Part shown: in pieces, positions 8,119 to 17,555 of the stretch
Layout of the letters: each line of letters opens with the position of its first letter
Numbering within the stretch: the first letter of the stretch is position 1
NCBI GenBank assembly: GCA_029212415.1
Contig: JARGOF010000003.1
Coordinates: 122,219 to 186,218, forward strand
Length of the DNA: 64,000 bases
Reading direction: 5' to 3'
DNA from: Rhizobiaceae bacterium
GTDB lineage: Bacteria; Pseudomonadota; Alphaproteobacteria; Rhizobiales; Rhizobiaceae
The notes under the pieces: model-generated
What the model saw: the letters and a program-made list of their open reading frames with translations, nothing else
Told to the model about the DNA's origin: nothing
Databases searched by the model: none
Position numbers and translations under genes: made by a program

Positions 8119-10115
8119 ACGCGTTGACCCGGTTTTTCAGAGCGCCGTGGACGTTCTGGATTGCGCTGTTGCTGATAACATGGGCGCTGTCCACCTGGTC
8201 TTTCCCGCTGTACAAGGCGCTTGATGCGCGTTGGATCATCCGCTTTCCCGCGCAGTTGCAGGTGCCGCTCGATGTCTGGCTGACAGCATTCTTCAAATGG
8301 CTGCAGAACGACGCTGATTTGTTTCTCTTTACCTTTCGCGATCTGACGCGCTTTTTGTCGAGCCTGATTGAATGGCCCTATGATCAGGTGCGGGCCCTGA
8401 TGGCGGATGGTTTCGAGTCGGGGCAGGGCAGCAATGCAGTGGAAATTGCCCCGCCACTCAGCTGGATTGCCGTTATTTTCATTCTCATTGCGCTGGGGCG
8501 TTATGCGCGGGACTGGTGGCTGGCAGCGCTTGTGGGTGGTTGCTTTGTCTATCTGGCGGTCTTCGGTCAATGGGACAGCGCCATGGTGACACTGTCATCG
8601 GTGATCATCGCTGTGCCGATCGGTGTGGCGCTGGGCCTGGGCATTGGCATCCTGACCTATCGATCGCTCTGGTTTGACCGGTTGATCCGTCCGCTTCTGG
8701 ACCTGATGCAGACGGTGCCGGTTTTTGCCTATCTGGTTCCCGTTCTCGTGCTGTTTGGCTTCGGGCCGGTTGCAGCCCTGATTGCGACGCTGATTTATGC
8801 GACCCCGCCGATGGTGCGTATTGCCAGCCTTGCCCTGAAATCCGTTCCAACCGAGGTGGTGGAAGCGGGCCGGATTGTCGGTTGCACGGAACGACAAATG
8901 ATGTGGCGGGTTCTCGTGCCATCGGCCATGCCGACGTTGATGGTCGGCGTCAATCAGGTGATCATGCTGACGCTGAATATGGTGATCATCGCCTCGATGA
9001 TCGGCGCGGGGGGGCTGGGATTTGACGTCCTGTCGGCGCTGCGACGCCTGGATATCGGTGGCGGGATCGAAGCCGGGGTTGCCATTGTCGTCATGGCCAT
9101 TGCCCTTGACCGGCTCAGTCAGGCATTTGTGCGGCGACCGCCTTCTGCAATCCTGCCTGCCGATTTGGGGACGCTGCGTCGCCACCCGTGGCTTGTGACC
9201 ACACTTGTGGTGGTGGTCGTTACCTATCTGCTGGGTCTTTTTCTGCCTGCCGTGCAAAGCTATCCGGCGGCCTTGACCCTGACGACCGGGACATTCTGGT
9301 CGGACGCCATGGAATGGATCAATATCAATTACTTCGACACCTTTGAAGCGGTGAAGTCATTTTTCCTCACCGTTCTGCTGTTGCCGGTGAAACGGTTCTT
9401 TTCCGGCATTCCCTGGGCCTGGGGCATCATCGCCATGGGCCTTGCCGCCTGGCGGGTGGGCGGTTGGAGGCTTGGTCTCATGGCGGCCTTGATGACAACA
9501 TTCATTGCCGCAAGCGGCTTTTGGGCCAAGGCGATGATCACCATCTACCTGTGCGGCGTGTCGGTGCTGATTGCCTATGCGATTGGCGTGCCTCTGGGCA
9601 TTTGGGCGGGGCAGAACACACGGGTCAATTCCGTTGTCGGCGCCATTATGGACACGCTGCAGACCCTGCCAAGCTTTGTCTACCTGATACCTGTCGTCAT
9701 GCTGTTTCGCGTCGGTGATTTCTCGGCAATGATTGCCATTGTGCTCTATGCACTGGCGCCTGCTGTGCGCTACGCGGCCCATGGTATCAGATCGATTGAT
9801 CCGCAGATGATAGAGGCGGGACTTGTTTCGGGCTGCACACCGCGCCAATTGCTTTGGCGCGTCAAGCTGCCTCTGGCAGCTCCCTCCCTGCTGCTGGGCC
9901 TGAACCAGACGATCATGCTGGCGCTATCCATGCTGGTCATTACGGCGCTGGTCGGCACGCGCGACCTTGGTCAGGAAGTCTATATTGCGCTCACCAAGGC
10001 CGATACCGGGCACGGTATCGTCGCCGGCCTTTGTGTCGCCTTCATCGCCATCATTGCCGATCGCATTTTGACGGCGCTTTCGAAATCATCAAAACAACGG
10101 GTGGAGGCAGCATGA
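8115..10115 (+). CDS. proW: Glycine betaine ABC transporter permease, two ProW domains fused
   Basis: This protein of 666 residues is about twice the length of ProW and contains two complete permease modules. The first EAA-type loop reads VEAGRIVGCTERQMMWRVLVP..., followed by LTLNMVIIASMIGAGGLG. The second reads IEAGLVSGCTPRQLLWRVKLP..., followed by LALSMLVITALVGTRDLG. Each is preceded by a hydrophobic block. A single chain therefore probably supplies the whole membrane dimer. It overlaps proV by 4 bases and the downstream kinase-like gene by 4 bases (ATGA at 10112). It sits in the inner membrane as part of the betaine-type importer. Confidence 0.85.
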   Translation: MNALTRFFRAPWTFWIALLLITWALSTWSFPLYKALDARWIIRFPAQLQVPLDVWLTAFFKWLQNDADLFLFTFRDLTRFLSSLIEWPYDQVRALMADGFESGQGSNAVEIAPPLSWIAVIFILIALGRYARDWWLAALVGGCFVYLAVFGQWDSAMVTLSSVIIAVPIGVALGLGIGILTYRSLWFDRLIRPLLDLMQTVPVFAYLVPVLVLFGFGPVAALIATLIYATPPMVRIASLALKSVPTEVVEAGRIVGCTERQMMWRVLVPSAMPTLMVGVNQVIMLTLNMVIIASMIGAGGLGFDVLSALRRLDIGGGIEAGVAIVVMAIALDRLSQAFVRRPPSAILPADLGTLRRHPWLVTTLVVVVVTYLLGLFLPAVQSYPAALTLTTGTFWSDAMEWININYFDTFEAVKSFFLTVLLLPVKRFFSGIPWAWGIIAMGLAAWRVGGWRLGLMAALMTTFIAASGFWAKAMITIYLCGVSVLIAYAIGVPLGIWAGQNTRVNSVVGAIMDTLQTLPSFVYLIPVVMLFRVGDFSAMIAIVLYALAPAVRYAAHGIRSIDPQMIEAGLVSGCTPRQLLWRVKLPLAAPSLLLGLNQTIMLALSMLVITALVGTRDLGQEVYIALTKADTGHGIVAGLCVAFIAIIADRILTALSKSSKQRVEAA

Positions 10116-10999
10116 CGCCGGAATTGGCCCTGCAAATCGCCACGGGTTTGAGCTGCTGGGAAGGCCCTGTTGAAGCCGGGCCGCTCGAGGGTGGCATTAC
10201 CAACCACAATATTCTGGTGAAAGATGGCGCGCGCCAATACGTCGTGCGCCTGGGGCAGGACATTCCCGAACACGGCATCATGCGCTGGAACGAGTTGTCC
10301 ATCTCGCGCGCAGCCCAAGCGGCAGGTGTGTCTCCGGCGGTTGTTCATGCCGAACCCGGCATATTGGTGCTCGACTATATCGAGAGCAGGGCGCTGGGCG
10401 AATCCGATCTGGATGATGCAGACACGTTGCGTGCCGTCACGGCGTTGATAAAAACAACCCACACGCGGGTGCCTGATCACCTGCGCGGCAAGGTGCTGAG
10501 CTTCTGGGTGTTCCATATTCTGCGCGATTATGCGGCGACCCTGCGCGAGAAAAATTCGCGTCATGTTCCTCTTCTGGATGACTTGCTGGAACAATGTGCA
10601 AGGATGCAGGCCGCTGTCGGGCCGATTGAACTGGTTCTCGGGCACAATGATCTGCTGCCCGCCAATATCCTGATGTCGAAAGACCGCTATTGGCTGATCG
10701 ACTGGGAGTATGGCGGTTTCAATTCTCCGCTTTTTGATCTGGGTGGCCTGTCCAGCAATTGCGGCCTTGACCGTGACGCTGAAGCGGACATGTTGTCCGC
10801 CTATTTTGGCACGGCGCCTGATGATGATCTCTGGCGACGCTACGATGCGATGAAATGCGCGTCTCTGCTGCGCGAGACCATGTGGTCGATGGTCAGTGAA
10901 ATCACCTCGATCCTTGATTTCGACTACAGCGAATACACCGAAAAGAACCTCGAAAGATACAGGCGCAGCTTTGCGCAATTTCTGAAAGAAAGGGCATGA
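10112..10999 (+). CDS. Choline/ethanolamine kinase-like phosphotransferase, second copy
   Basis: This 295-residue protein has a choline-kinase fold: GGITNHNILV near residue 27, catalytic loop HNDLLPAN at about 178-185 (HxDxxxxN) and IDWEYGG after it. It resembles the protein at 3397-4326 in order of motifs and in the YFGTAP/YFGALP helix near the C-terminus, but the two are clearly diverged. The ATG overlaps the permease stop, placing it firmly in the transporter operon. The next flavoprotein gene starts after a single base. Co-translation with a betaine-type importer suggests that the imported compound, or its product, is phosphorylated; this is inference. Confidence 0.8.
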   Translation: MTPELALQIATGLSCWEGPVEAGPLEGGITNHNILVKDGARQYVVRLGQDIPEHGIMRWNELSISRAAQAAGVSPAVVHAEPGILVLDYIESRALGESDLDDADTLRAVTALIKTTHTRVPDHLRGKVLSFWVFHILRDYAATLREKNSRHVPLLDDLLEQCARMQAAVGPIELVLGHNDLLPANILMSKDRYWLIDWEYGGFNSPLFDLGGLSSNCGLDRDAEADMLSAYFGTAPDDDLWRRYDAMKCASLLRETMWSMVSEITSILDFDYSEYTEKNLERYRRSFAQFLKERA

Positions 11000-11000
11000 T

Positions 11001-13445
11001 ATGAGCGAATTTCCCAAGGGCGCTCAGGCTGTCATCGTGGGCGGAGGCATTGTCGGTTGCTCGACGGCCTTCCATCTGGCGCGCCTCGGCTGGGACGTCG
11101 TTTTGCTGGAACGCAAAAAGCTGACGTCCGGCACGACCTTTCATGCTGCCGGCCTTGTGGGGCAATTGCGCTCAAGCGCCAACATCACCCAATTGCTGGG
11201 CGATTCGGTGAAGCTCTACAAGACCCTGGAATCCGAGACCGGTCAGGCCACGGGCTGGAAAATGAATGGCGGCCTGCGGCTTGCCTGCAACCAGGAGCGC
11301 TGGACAGAGGTCAAGCGGCAGGCGACGACCGCCCATTCGTTCGGGCTCGACATGCAATTGCTCACCCCGAAAGAAGCACAGGATCTGTGGCCCCTGATGA
11401 CCATCGATGATGTGGTCGGCGCTGCATTTCTGCCGACCGATGGACAGGCAAATCCCTCCGATATCACCCAGTCGCTAGCCAAGGGTGCCCGGATGGCCGG
11501 TGCAAGGATCTTTGAAGACACGAAGGTGACCGGCGTTACCGTGGAGAAAGGCGTCATCAAGGGCGTCGAGACAGAACGGGGCAATATTGCCTGTGGCGTC
11601 GTCATTGCCTGTTGCGGGCAATGGACGCGCGATTTTGCCAAGCAGGTTGGTGTCAACGTGCCGCTGGTTTCCGTCGAACACCAATATATGGTGACCGAAC
11701 CCATCGAGGGTGTCACTTCGGACCTGCCGACCCTGCGTGATCCCGATCGGCTGACCTATTACAAGGAAGAGGTGGGCGGTCTGGTGATGGGCGGCTATGA
11801 ACCGAACCCCATCATGTGGGCTGAAAACGGCATTCCGAAAGGCTTTCACTATTCGCTGCTGGATAGCAATTTTGATCATTTCGAGCAATTGATGGAATTG
11901 TCGCTGGGACGCGTGCCGGCCTTGGAAACGGCGGGTGTCCGTACCCTGACCAATGGTCCGGAGAGCTTCACGCCCGATGGCAATTTCATTCTGGGTGAGG
12001 CGCCGGAACTCAAAAACTTCTATGTCGGTGCGGGGTTCAATGCCTACGGCATAGCTGCAGGCGGCGGTGCCGGCATGGCGCTGGCGGAATGGGTTGCCAA
12101 GGGCGAACCGCCCTATGATCTTTGGGCCGTTGATATTCGCCGTTTCGGCCGGCCGCATTTTGATACGGACTGGATCCGGGCACGCACCTACGAGGCCTAT
12201 GGCAAACATTACACCATGGCCTGGCCTTCCGAAGAACACGACAGTGGCCGCCCGTGCCGCAAATCGCCACTCTATGAAACATTGAAAGATGATGGCGCGG
12301 TGTTTGGTGAGAAGCTTGGATGGGAAAGACCCAACTGGTTTGCCGATATTGCAGGCGGCGAAGAGCCGCGTGACATCTATACCTTTGGTCGTCCCAACTG
12401 GCATGGACCTGTCGGCCGCGAGCACAAGGCAGCGCGCGAAGCCGCCGTTCTGTTTGATCAGACATCATTTGCAAAATTCATTCTGAAGGGACCCGATGCA
12501 CAGGCTGCGCTTTCGTGGATCGCCGCAGGTGATGTCAACAAACCGATCGGTTCGCTGATCTATACCCAGATGCTCAATGATTCCGGCGGCATTGAATGCG
12601 ATCTGACCTGCGTGCGCATGGCTGAAAACGAATATTACATTGTCACCGGAACGGGTTTTGCCACCCATGACTTCGATCACATCGAGAAGAACATTCCCGT
12701 GGGCATGAATGCCCAATTGGTGGATGTGACCTCGGCCTACTCGGTTTTGTCACTCTTCGGACCGAAGTCTCGCGCGATTTTGCAGAAAATCACCCGGGAC
12801 GACCTGTCCCATGAAGGCTTTCCATTTGCCACGGCCAAAACCATTGGCATAGCGGGTTGCCCCGTCAATGCGCTTCGGGTGACCTATGTGGGAGAGCTGG
12901 GCTGGGAACTGCATCTGCCGGTGGAATATGCTGTCACCGTCTATCGGGCGATCCACGAGGCGGGTGCTGAATTCGGATTGCGAAATGCCGGTTACCGGGC
13001 CATTGAAACGCTTCGGCTCGAAAAGGGCTACCGCGCCTGGTCCTCCGATATCGGCCCGGACCACACGCCGCAGGAGGCAGGGCTGAGCTTTGCGGTCAAA
13101 CTCAAGACCAATGCCGCCTTCAAGGGGCGAGCGGCCGTTGAAGCCCAAAGGGATCAGGGCGTCAAAAAGATCATGACGACATTCACGGCCCCCGCTGATG
13201 TTATTCTGTCGGGCCGCGAGACCATCTATCGCAACGGCAAACGGGTCGGCTGGCTAAGCTCGGCAGGTTTTGGGCACACCGTGCAAAAATCCATCGGGCT
13301 GGGCTATGTGCGAAGCGATGAAATCATCGACCGGGCCCATGTCCTTTCGGGAGATTATGAACTGGAGGTCGCCTCCGAACGGGTGCCTTGCGAGGCCTCG
13401 CTTGCACCGCTCTATGACCCCAAAATGCTCAAGGTGAAGTGCTAG
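11001..13445 (+). CDS. Dimethylglycine/sarcosine dehydrogenase-like FAD protein, second copy
   Basis: This 814-residue paralogue of the protein at 958-3381 has the same domain order: DAO/FAD (GGGIVG at 14-19), FAO_M, GCV_T and GCV_T C-terminal. The motif TFHAAG contains the conserved flavinylation His (about residue 48). Shared blocks with the first copy include VEHQY, FLYG/FNAYGIAAGGGAG, LWxxDIRRFG, SPLYETLK, GELGWELH and YRAIxxLRxEKGY. It begins one base after the kinase stop with an AAAGAAAGGG Shine-Dalgarno region and is the last gene of the proX operon. It probably removes a methyl group from the imported or processed compound and feeds folate C1 metabolism. The stop codon abuts an IS5-like end. 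Confidence 0.85.
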   Translation: MSEFPKGAQAVIVGGGIVGCSTAFHLARLGWDVVLLERKKLTSGTTFHAAGLVGQLRSSANITQLLGDSVKLYKTLESETGQATGWKMNGGLRLACNQERWTEVKRQATTAHSFGLDMQLLTPKEAQDLWPLMTIDDVVGAAFLPTDGQANPSDITQSLAKGARMAGARIFEDTKVTGVTVEKGVIKGVETERGNIACGVVIACCGQWTRDFAKQVGVNVPLVSVEHQYMVTEPIEGVTSDLPTLRDPDRLTYYKEEVGGLVMGGYEPNPIMWAENGIPKGFHYSLLDSNFDHFEQLMELSLGRVPALETAGVRTLTNGPESFTPDGNFILGEAPELKNFYVGAGFNAYGIAAGGGAGMALAEWVAKGEPPYDLWAVDIRRFGRPHFDTDWIRARTYEAYGKHYTMAWPSEEHDSGRPCRKSPLYETLKDDGAVFGEKLGWERPNWFADIAGGEEPRDIYTFGRPNWHGPVGREHKAAREAAVLFDQTSFAKFILKGPDAQAALSWIAAGDVNKPIGSLIYTQMLNDSGGIECDLTCVRMAENEYYIVTGTGFATHDFDHIEKNIPVGMNAQLVDVTSAYSVLSLFGPKSRAILQKITRDDLSHEGFPFATAKTIGIAGCPVNALRVTYVGELGWELHLPVEYAVTVYRAIHEAGAEFGLRNAGYRAIETLRLEKGYRAWSSDIGPDHTPQEAGLSFAVKLKTNAAFKGRAAVEAQRDQGVKKIMTTFTAPADVILSGRETIYRNGKRVGWLSSAGFGHTVQKSIGLGYVRSDEIIDRAHVLSGDYELEVASERVPCEASLAPLYDPKMLKVKC

Positions 13446-13505
13446 AGCAGGTGCCCATGAATGGAATTTCTGAACTGGGTAAAATCTGATTCAATCTCCT
13501 CAAAC
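13445..13505 (+). repeat. IS5-like left end (copy 1 of a 61-bp direct repeat)
   Basis: This 61-base segment aligns without gaps to 18065-18125 at about 69% identity. The best-matching part is 18 of 20 bases (13486-13505, CTGATTCAATCTCCTCAAAC). It is immediately followed by a GAGGAG ribosome-binding site and the first codons of an IS5-family transposase, so it is read as the terminal region of a decayed insertion sequence. Confidence 0.55.
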
Positions 13506-13517
13506 GAGGAGAATTCA

Positions 13518-13571
13518 ATGGCCTGTTTTGGTTTGACGGATTTTGAATGGTCGATGATCAGCCCGTTTTGA
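13518..13571 (+). pseudogene. IS5-family transposase remnant (N-terminal 17 codons)
   Basis: The sequence after GAGGAGAATTCA reads ATG plus MACFGLTDFEWSMISPF and then TGA. The LTDFEW-x-x-I-x-P pattern is the highly typical start of IS5-group transposases, whose proteins continue for another 100 to 250 residues. Nothing similar follows, so only the left tip of the element remains. The rest of this 231-base gap (13572-13676) shows no recognisable feature. Confidence 0.6.
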
Positions 13572-13676
13572 GCGGTATAATCTGGCGTTAAACTAGGGTT
13601 TGGAATCGCCTTTTGGAGGCTGTGTCATAGGCTTATGCCTGTGATGACCTTCGTGAGCACATGGCAAATCCGTTCG

Positions 13677-14525
13677 CTAAACCAGAGCTTCGGCAGCCAT
13701 CTGCGACGTTTTGCGTGTTATTGCCAGCCTGCGGAGAAACGCTGCGATAAAGATCCCTGTAAGGATCAAGACGATGGTCGCGGCGGGTGCGCTGTCGAGA
13801 TAAAAACTGGCGTAGGTGCCTGTCAGCATCGCAATCAGACAGACCAGTACCGAGACCATGAGCATTTTGTCGAAACTACGGACCATCAGAAAAGCGATGG
13901 CCCCCGGCGTGACCAGAAGCGCCACGGCAAGGATGAGGCCTACGGACGACAGGGTTGATACAATGGTCAACGAAAGCGCGCAAAGCAGGCCGTAATGCAG
14001 GACGTTCGTTCGCAGACCTGAAGCCTGCGCCTGTGCGGGGTCAAAAGCGTGAAGCAGCAGGTCTTTCCACTTCAAAACAAGGAGTGCGGTCACAACGAGA
14101 GCAATCAGACCTGATGTCCACAAGTCGGCGTTTCCGACGCCCAGCATATTTCCAAAAAGGATATGGTCGAGGTGCTCATTGGTATGGATCGATGTATACA
14201 TGATGATCCCAACACCGAACATCCCCGAGAAGACAACGCCCATCACCGTGTCCTGCTTGACCCGGCTGTTGTGTGACAGAAACCCGGTCGCCAATGCACA
14301 CAGCATGCCGGCAGCGAAGGCCCCGATGATCAGGGGCAAACCCAAAATCCACGCCAGCACAATGCCCGGCAATGTGGCGTGGCTCACCGCGTCTCCCATC
14401 AGCGCCCAGCCCTTGAGCACCAGGAAACATGACAGAAGCGCCGTGGGTGGCGCGACGAGAAGACAAATCCAGAATGCGTTCTGCATGAATGGAAACTGAA
14501 AAGGCTGCATCAGGGCATCAATCAC
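13677..14525 (-). CDS. sitD: Manganese/iron ABC transporter permease (SitD-type)
   Basis: This 282-residue polytopic protein of the ABC-3 family starts with FMQNAFWICLLVAPPTALLSCFLVLKG. It has about eight hydrophobic segments and the loop GDAVSHATLPGIVLAW, which is diagnostic of Zn/Mn/Fe permeases. It overlaps sitC by 4 bases and is the last gene of sitABCD. With SitC it forms the membrane channel for divalent metal uptake. Assignment to the Sit/Mnt branch rather than ZnuB rests on two tandem permease genes and on the acidic metal site of the binding protein. Confidence 0.82.
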   Translation of the reverse strand: MIDALMQPFQFPFMQNAFWICLLVAPPTALLSCFLVLKGWALMGDAVSHATLPGIVLAWILGLPLIIGAFAAGMLCALATGFLSHNSRVKQDTVMGVVFSGMFGVGIIMYTSIHTNEHLDHILFGNMLGVGNADLWTSGLIALVVTALLVLKWKDLLLHAFDPAQAQASGLRTNVLHYGLLCALSLTIVSTLSSVGLILAVALLVTPGAIAFLMVRSFDKMLMVSVLVCLIAMLTGTYASFYLDSAPAATIVLILTGIFIAAFLRRLAITRKTSQMAAEALV

Positions 14526-15415
14526 GGACGGATCTCCTTGAGATCGGAGCTGGACACTGGTTGGCGTTCAAGCGCCTGGGCGGCTTTGCGTCGGGCAGCC
14601 AGAATTCCGTGCTTTGGCGCAAAGATGAAGGCGACAAGAAAGATCAATGTCTGCAGGGCGACGATGATTCCGCCTGTTGCACCGTCGAGAAAGAAACTCG
14701 CGTAAGCGCCAAGAAAGCTTGTAATCGTGCCAATCAGGACGGAAACAATGATCAGTCTCGGAAACCGGTCGCAGAGCAGATAGGCCGTGGCGCCCGGTGT
14801 GACGACCAATGCGATAACCAGAAATGCACCGACCGTGATCATCGCCGCAACAATGGCAGCCGACAATAGAATGAAAAACACGGCTTTTAGCACATCGGGG
14901 CGCAATCCGATGGTGCGGGCGTGGTTTTCGTCGAAGAAGACCACCATCAGATCGCGCCATTTGGCAAGCAGGACCGCGAGGCAGACAAAACCGATGATCG
15001 CCAGTTGCAGCGTGTCGCCGGGTGTAATGGCCAGAATGTTGCCCATGATGATTGTCTGGATGGATACTGACATCGGCGACAGCGAGACCATGAACAGGCC
15101 CAGTCCAAAGAACGAGGTGAAAATGATACCGATGATGACGTCAATCTTGAGACCCGAACGCCCTGACAGGAACAGCATGGCGCCGGCGGCCAATCCGCCC
15201 GCAAAGAACGCCCCTAGCGCGAAAGGCAGGCCAAGCATGTAGGCACCCGCGACACCTGGCACCACCGAATGGCTAAGCGCGTCGCCGATCAACGACCAGC
15301 CCTTGAGCATCAAATAGCAGGACAGGAAGGCGCAGACACCGCCGACGAGAGACGACACCCACATGGCGTTGAACATATATCCGTAGGAAAACGGCTCCAG
15401 CAGGGTATCAATCAC
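14522..15415 (-). CDS. sitC: Manganese/iron ABC transporter permease (SitC-type)
   Basis: This 297-residue ABC-3 permease is paralogous to the next gene: [45 protein letters not shown] carries the family loop. About eight membrane segments follow, and a hydrophilic tail of about 25 residues ends in [10 protein letters not shown]. Start and stop codons overlap those of sitB and sitD (ATGA at both junctions). It partners SitD to form a heterodimeric inner-membrane channel energised by SitB. Confidence 0.82.
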   Translation of the reverse strand: MIDTLLEPFSYGYMFNAMWVSSLVGGVCAFLSCYLMLKGWSLIGDALSHSVVPGVAGAYMLGLPFALGAFFAGGLAAGAMLFLSGRSGLKIDVIIGIIFTSFFGLGLFMVSLSPMSVSIQTIIMGNILAITPGDTLQLAIIGFVCLAVLLAKWRDLMVVFFDENHARTIGLRPDVLKAVFFILLSAAIVAAMITVGAFLVIALVVTPGATAYLLCDRFPRLIIVSVLIGTITSFLGAYASFFLDGATGGIIVALQTLIFLVAFIFAPKHGILAARRKAAQALERQPVSSSDLKEIRP

Positions 15416-16383
15416 GAGAAATCGCCTTTCTTGTCGCCGTCATTCTCGGGTGCGCCGGAATGGCCAGTGCCACGCAGCGTGGCGTCAACGGCCGGCGAAG
15501 GAGAGCGCTTTTCGCCATATTGCACGAATGGACGCTCGTCATCGGTGATGATGCGCACTTCGCGGGTGTCGTCCTCGTCGTGGTGAAGGTCGTTACCGCC
15601 GAGTGTGAAATGCCTCAGTACACCCCCGAAGGCCTTTTCAAGGTTGTCGAGCGTAAAGGTGGTTTCGGTCGGACCATAAGCAAGCACGGTGCCTTTCACC
15701 AGTACTGTGCGATCGCAGAATTCCGGCACCGAGCCAAGGTTATGTGTCGAGACCAACATGACACGGCCCTCAGCTTTCAGTTCGCGCAAAAGTGCGATGA
15801 TTCTTTCTTCGGTCTGGACGTCAACGCCGGTGAAAGGCTCATCGAGCAGGATCACCTGACCGTCCTGTGCGATTGAGCGCGCGAGGAACACGCGCTTGCG
15901 TTGTCCACCCGAAAGTTCACCAATCTGGCGCTTGCGGAAATCCGACATGCCAACCCGACCGAGGGCAGCCTCAACAGCAGCATGATCGGCAACGGATGGA
16001 CGCCGCAAGAAGCCCATAAGCCCGTAGCGGCCCATCATCACCACATCTTCGACCAACACCGGGAAGGCCCAGTCGACTTCCTCGGCTTGGGGGACATAGG
16101 CCACGAGGTTGGCTGCGAGCGCTTCCTTGATCGACTTGCCCAGAAGCGTGATCTCGCCGCGTGCCGTCGGCACAAATCCCATAATCGCTTTGAACAGAGT
16201 CGACTTGCCCGAGCCATTCACACCGACCAAGGCAGTGATCGTTCCGCGCGGGATCTCGAAGCTGGCATCGCGCAGGGCGGTATGACCGTTGCGGTAAGTG
16301 ACAGTGACGTCGCGCGCCATGATGCCGCTGGCAGCAGCACCTTCGCTGGCGGCATGGACTGGGTCCGGGTTTCTGTCGAGCAT
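15412..16383 (-). CDS. sitB: Manganese/iron ABC transporter ATP-binding protein (SitB-type)
   Basis: This ATPase has Walker [10 protein letters not shown], signature [16 protein letters not shown], Walker [13 protein letters not shown] and the switch His in STHNLG. It is 323 residues long because a hydrophilic tail of about 80 residues, rich in Asp, Glu and His ([15 protein letters not shown]), follows the normal end near LRHFTLGG. Tails of this kind are common in Sit/Mnt ATPases and might buffer metal. An AAGGA site lies upstream of the ATG at 16383. The 103-base gap to sitA holds no recognised element. Confidence 0.82.
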   Translation of the reverse strand: MLDRNPDPVHAASEGAAASGIMARDVTVTYRNGHTALRDASFEIPRGTITALVGVNGSGKSTLFKAIMGFVPTARGEITLLGKSIKEALAANLVAYVPQAEEVDWAFPVLVEDVVMMGRYGLMGFLRRPSVADHAAVEAALGRVGMSDFRKRQIGELSGGQRKRVFLARSIAQDGQVILLDEPFTGVDVQTEERIIALLRELKAEGRVMLVSTHNLGSVPEFCDRTVLVKGTVLAYGPTETTFTLDNLEKAFGGVLRHFTLGGNDLHHDEDDTREVRIITDDERPFVQYGEKRSPSPAVDATLRGTGHSGAPENDGDKKGDFS

Positions 16384-16486
16384 TGTTCAATCCTTGCTGC
16401 AAGGGGCCGATTAACAAAAGGTCTGTTGACCATCACAAACAAAAGCCCAAGGCGACCGAGCGATAGAGCACCCTGGTGTCAGTTCG

Positions 16487-17398
16487 CTACGGGGCCAAGG
16501 CGTCCGCGATAGTCTGCGCGTCAACGCGCAGTAAATCGAGATAGGTGGGCACCGGGCCATCGGCCAGGGTCAGACTGTCGACATAAAGCACACCACCGTA
16601 AGTGGCGCCGGTCTCGCGCGCGACCTGTTTGGCCGGGGCCTGGTTGACAGTGCTTTCACAGAACACTGCTGAAATATCATTCTCGCGCACCGTATCAATG
16701 ACGCTACGAACCTGCTGCGGCGTGCCGGTCTGGTCGGCATTGATGGGCCACAGATAGGCTTCGCGCAGGCCGAAGTCACGGGCCAGATAGCTAAATGCGC
16801 CTTCGCAGGTTACCAGCCAGCGCCTTGCCTCGGGAACAGCTTGGATACGATCACGCAAGGGACCTATGGTGTCGCGGATTTGCTGTTTGTAGGTTTCGGC
16901 GTTGGCAGCATAGATCTCGGCACTGTCAGGATCGTGTTCGGATAGGGCGTCACGAATATTGTCAACATAGATGATCGCGTTGTCGAGTCCCATCCAGCCG
17001 TGCGGGTTCGGCAAGCCTTCGTATTCACCTTTGGCAATAGACATTGGCTCAATCCCGTCGGTCAGGATCGCCTTTGGCATGTCGCCCAGATTGTCAATGA
17101 ACTGCTCGAACCAACGTTCAAGGTTTAGGCCATTGTAGAGGATAAGGTCGGCGTGAGACGCACGGACGATATCCTGCGGTGTCGGTTGATAGCCATGGAT
17201 CTCAGCGCCCGGTTTGGTAATTGATACGACATCAGCCTCATCGCCCGCAACATTTTGCGTCATGTCCTGAAGGATCGTGAAGGTCGTGACGACTTTGAAT
17301 GGTTTATCCGCTTCTTGAGCGCCGGCCTGAATGGCAAACAGGGATGTCGATGCGATCATCGTGCACAGGGCGATCGATCGCAGGATTGGGCAAGGCAT
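16487..17398 (-). CDS. sitA: Manganese/iron ABC transporter substrate-binding protein (SitA-type)
   Basis: This cluster A-I metal-binding protein (303 residues) has a Sec signal peptide (MPCPILRSIALCTMIASTSLFAIQAGAQ). The four expected ligands are present: His in GAEIHGYQP, His in PNPHGW, Glu in CEGAFSYLARDFG and Asp in YVDSLT. The His-His-Glu-Asp set is that of Mn/Fe2+ binders, whereas Zn binders use a third His and often a His-rich loop, which is absent here. The ATG at 17398 has AGGAG upstream and is preferred to an earlier one at 17452. It is the first gene of sitABCD and divergent from the Fur/Mur gene. Confidence 0.85.
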   Translation of the reverse strand: MPCPILRSIALCTMIASTSLFAIQAGAQEADKPFKVVTTFTILQDMTQNVAGDEADVVSITKPGAEIHGYQPTPQDIVRASHADLILYNGLNLERWFEQFIDNLGDMPKAILTDGIEPMSIAKGEYEGLPNPHGWMGLDNAIIYVDNIRDALSEHDPDSAEIYAANAETYKQQIRDTIGPLRDRIQAVPEARRWLVTCEGAFSYLARDFGLREAYLWPINADQTGTPQQVRSVIDTVRENDISAVFCESTVNQAPAKQVARETGATYGGVLYVDSLTLADGPVPTYLDLLRVDAQTIADALAP

Positions 17399-17436
17399 AC
17401 AAAACTCCTGTTTGATTGCGGCATATCCATTGATAA

Positions 17437-17484
17437 TGCGAAGCAGTCGCAAAAGTCAACAATAATAAGAATGAGAATGATTTG
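17437..17484. promoter_or_regulatory. Candidate Fur/Mur operator between sitA and fur
   Basis: Two patterns occur in the 157-base divergent region. One is a perfect inverted repeat TGCGA-agcag-TCGCA (17437-17451). The other is three A/T-rich hexamers resembling Fur boxes, AATAAT-AAGAAT-GAGAAT, followed by GATTTG (17461-17484). Alphaproteobacterial sit operons are typically repressed by a Mn-loaded Fur (Mur) binding such sites, so this is the expected control point for both directions. Confidence 0.45.
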
Positions 17485-17555
17485 CAACAACTTGCCAATC
17501 ACGCATAGGACCGTTAGAATTGCGGAATGAAAACGCGGAGCTGACGACAAAATAG

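Noticed and set aside
13572..13676. Remaining part or right end of the IS5-type element
   Set aside because: No transposase codons and no inverted copy of the left end are visible here.
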